From Cyprinodon diabolis (Eukaryota; Chordata; Actinopteri; Cyprinodontiformes; Cyprinodontidae): a stretch of 64,000 nt of DNA. This document shows positions 49,698 to 64,000 of the stretch, piece by piece. Below the pieces are notes generated by a model. It saw only the letters and a program-made list of their open reading frames with translations. It was not told where the DNA came from and did not search any database. Position numbers and translations under genes: made by a program. The DNA lies in assembly GCA_030533445.1 (NCBI GenBank), contig CM060081.1:40350611-40414610 (forward strand), written 5' to 3'. The number at the start of each line of letters is the position of its first letter. Positions within the stretch are counted from its first letter, which is position 1.

Positions 49698-50484
49698 CAT
49701 CATTACACAGAAATCTCCAAGCATACTTATCTATTAATAGTAACAGGTATTTGGTTGAGTCCTCTTTGTTTATTTCAGGGATTGAAGATCAGTTCTGCCT
49801 TTGATTGGCAGATCTTTATCCATTCAGAAGCTTAACACTTTTCTCTATGGATGCCTTTACTTTGTATACAGGACGTCACACATGACTCCATGACACAAGA
49901 AAACAACAAAAGGTTTTACCAATTTTGATGCTGCAAATGCTTTAGGGACTGTTTCATGCTGCTGGCCCTCTGTTGCCTGGAAGGCTTTATGGAAGGCATG
50001 TGTGTTTCATGTTCATGAGCTTGAATGCTAACTTAAAAGGCCATGCAGCTTTAAAAGGTGTTGAATCCCTACAAGTGAATTTTACAAGATGAAAAGACAT
50101 ATACATTCCCAAAAAATGCTAAACATGTTGTAAATACTAAAGAAGAAAACAGTGTACTTTTAGAAGAGACAAACTGTACATCCTGATGTTTAAAAAAACA
50201 GATTAAAAAGCATTAATGCACAGCTCATTCTTGATACCCTGGCACCTTCTTTGACTTCTGGTGAAAGAAGAGCATCGCGTCTGACAGCAAGGGCAGCAGA
50301 GACACAACTGTTTGCTTCATTCGCTGTAACTTGAGGTGATGTGAACTTGAGCAGTCCTTAATGTGATGACGACAGTTTAGTGCTCCTTTCAGGAAAAGAA
50401 TGATTTGCTTTGAAGTCTCTGGCGATGCGTGAGCACGAGTGGATGCTTCAGTCCAGATTCAGCTGGTGTTCTCGGCTAGGAGGT
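49698..50484 (-). other. pacsin1: probable pacsin1 3' UTR
   Basis: Sequence after the pacsin1 stop in gene direction. A minus-strand AATAAA lies at about 49769-49774, giving a possible 0.7-kb UTR that ends beside the MITE. Confidence 0.4.
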
Positions 50485-63989
<13,505 letters not shown>

Positions 63990-64000
63990 GGTCCCAGATT

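Overview
The window reads as chromosomal DNA of a teleost fish. Its genes have short exons with GT/AG introns and code for vertebrate proteins. The spacers are AT-rich and full of microsatellites and fish-type interspersed repeats (Tc1/mariner, hAT, LINE and SINE remnants). I cannot fix the species. Repeats related to the element at 20072-20530 are familiar from percomorph and cyprinodontiform genomes, but that is an impression, not a test.

Four protein-coding genes could be rebuilt exon by exon, and every reading frame closes exactly. They are snrpc (U1 snRNP protein C, minus strand, 187-5582, 147 aa), ilrun/C6orf106 (plus strand, 7105-12908, 283 aa), spdef (ETS transcription factor, plus strand, 36887-39933, 334 aa) and pacsin1 (F-BAR/SH3 adaptor, minus strand, 50485-63989, 443 aa). 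All four coding sequences appear complete. The 3' UTR of snrpc runs off the left edge, and only 11 bases upstream of the pacsin1 start codon are present. snrpc and ilrun are divergent across about 1.5 kb. spdef and pacsin1 converge. Order and relative orientation match human 6p21.31 (PACSIN1-SPDEF-ILRUN-SNRPC), read in reverse. The four genes do not form one pathway. They are a conserved neighbourhood covering splicing, innate and lipid regulation, epithelial differentiation and endocytic membrane shaping.

The rest is intron and spacer. The 24 kb between ilrun and spdef holds a broken RT-bearing LINE on the minus strand (17.2-18.7 kb), a nested retroelement insertion (20.03-20.61 kb), a Tc1-like transposon with one frameshift and a lost right tip (21.64-23.21 kb) and LINE scraps (28.5-29.1 kb). 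The 10.5 kb between spdef and pacsin1 holds an old hAT-like repeat, a LINE interrupted by a 267-bp GATA array, a second scrap of the 17-kb LINE family, a SINE-like copy and a TTAA-flanked MITE. pacsin1 introns contain a TATC array, a short MITE and a clean hAT insertion with a perfect 8-bp target duplication.

I found no operon, CRISPR array, viral genome or evident new molecular system. The least explained item is a 459-nt open frame antisense inside a snrpc intron (3147-3605). Also worth checking are the two tetranucleotide arrays sharing a 19-nt flank, the palindromic 25-bp tandem repeat in spdef, and the loss of one NPF motif in pacsin1.
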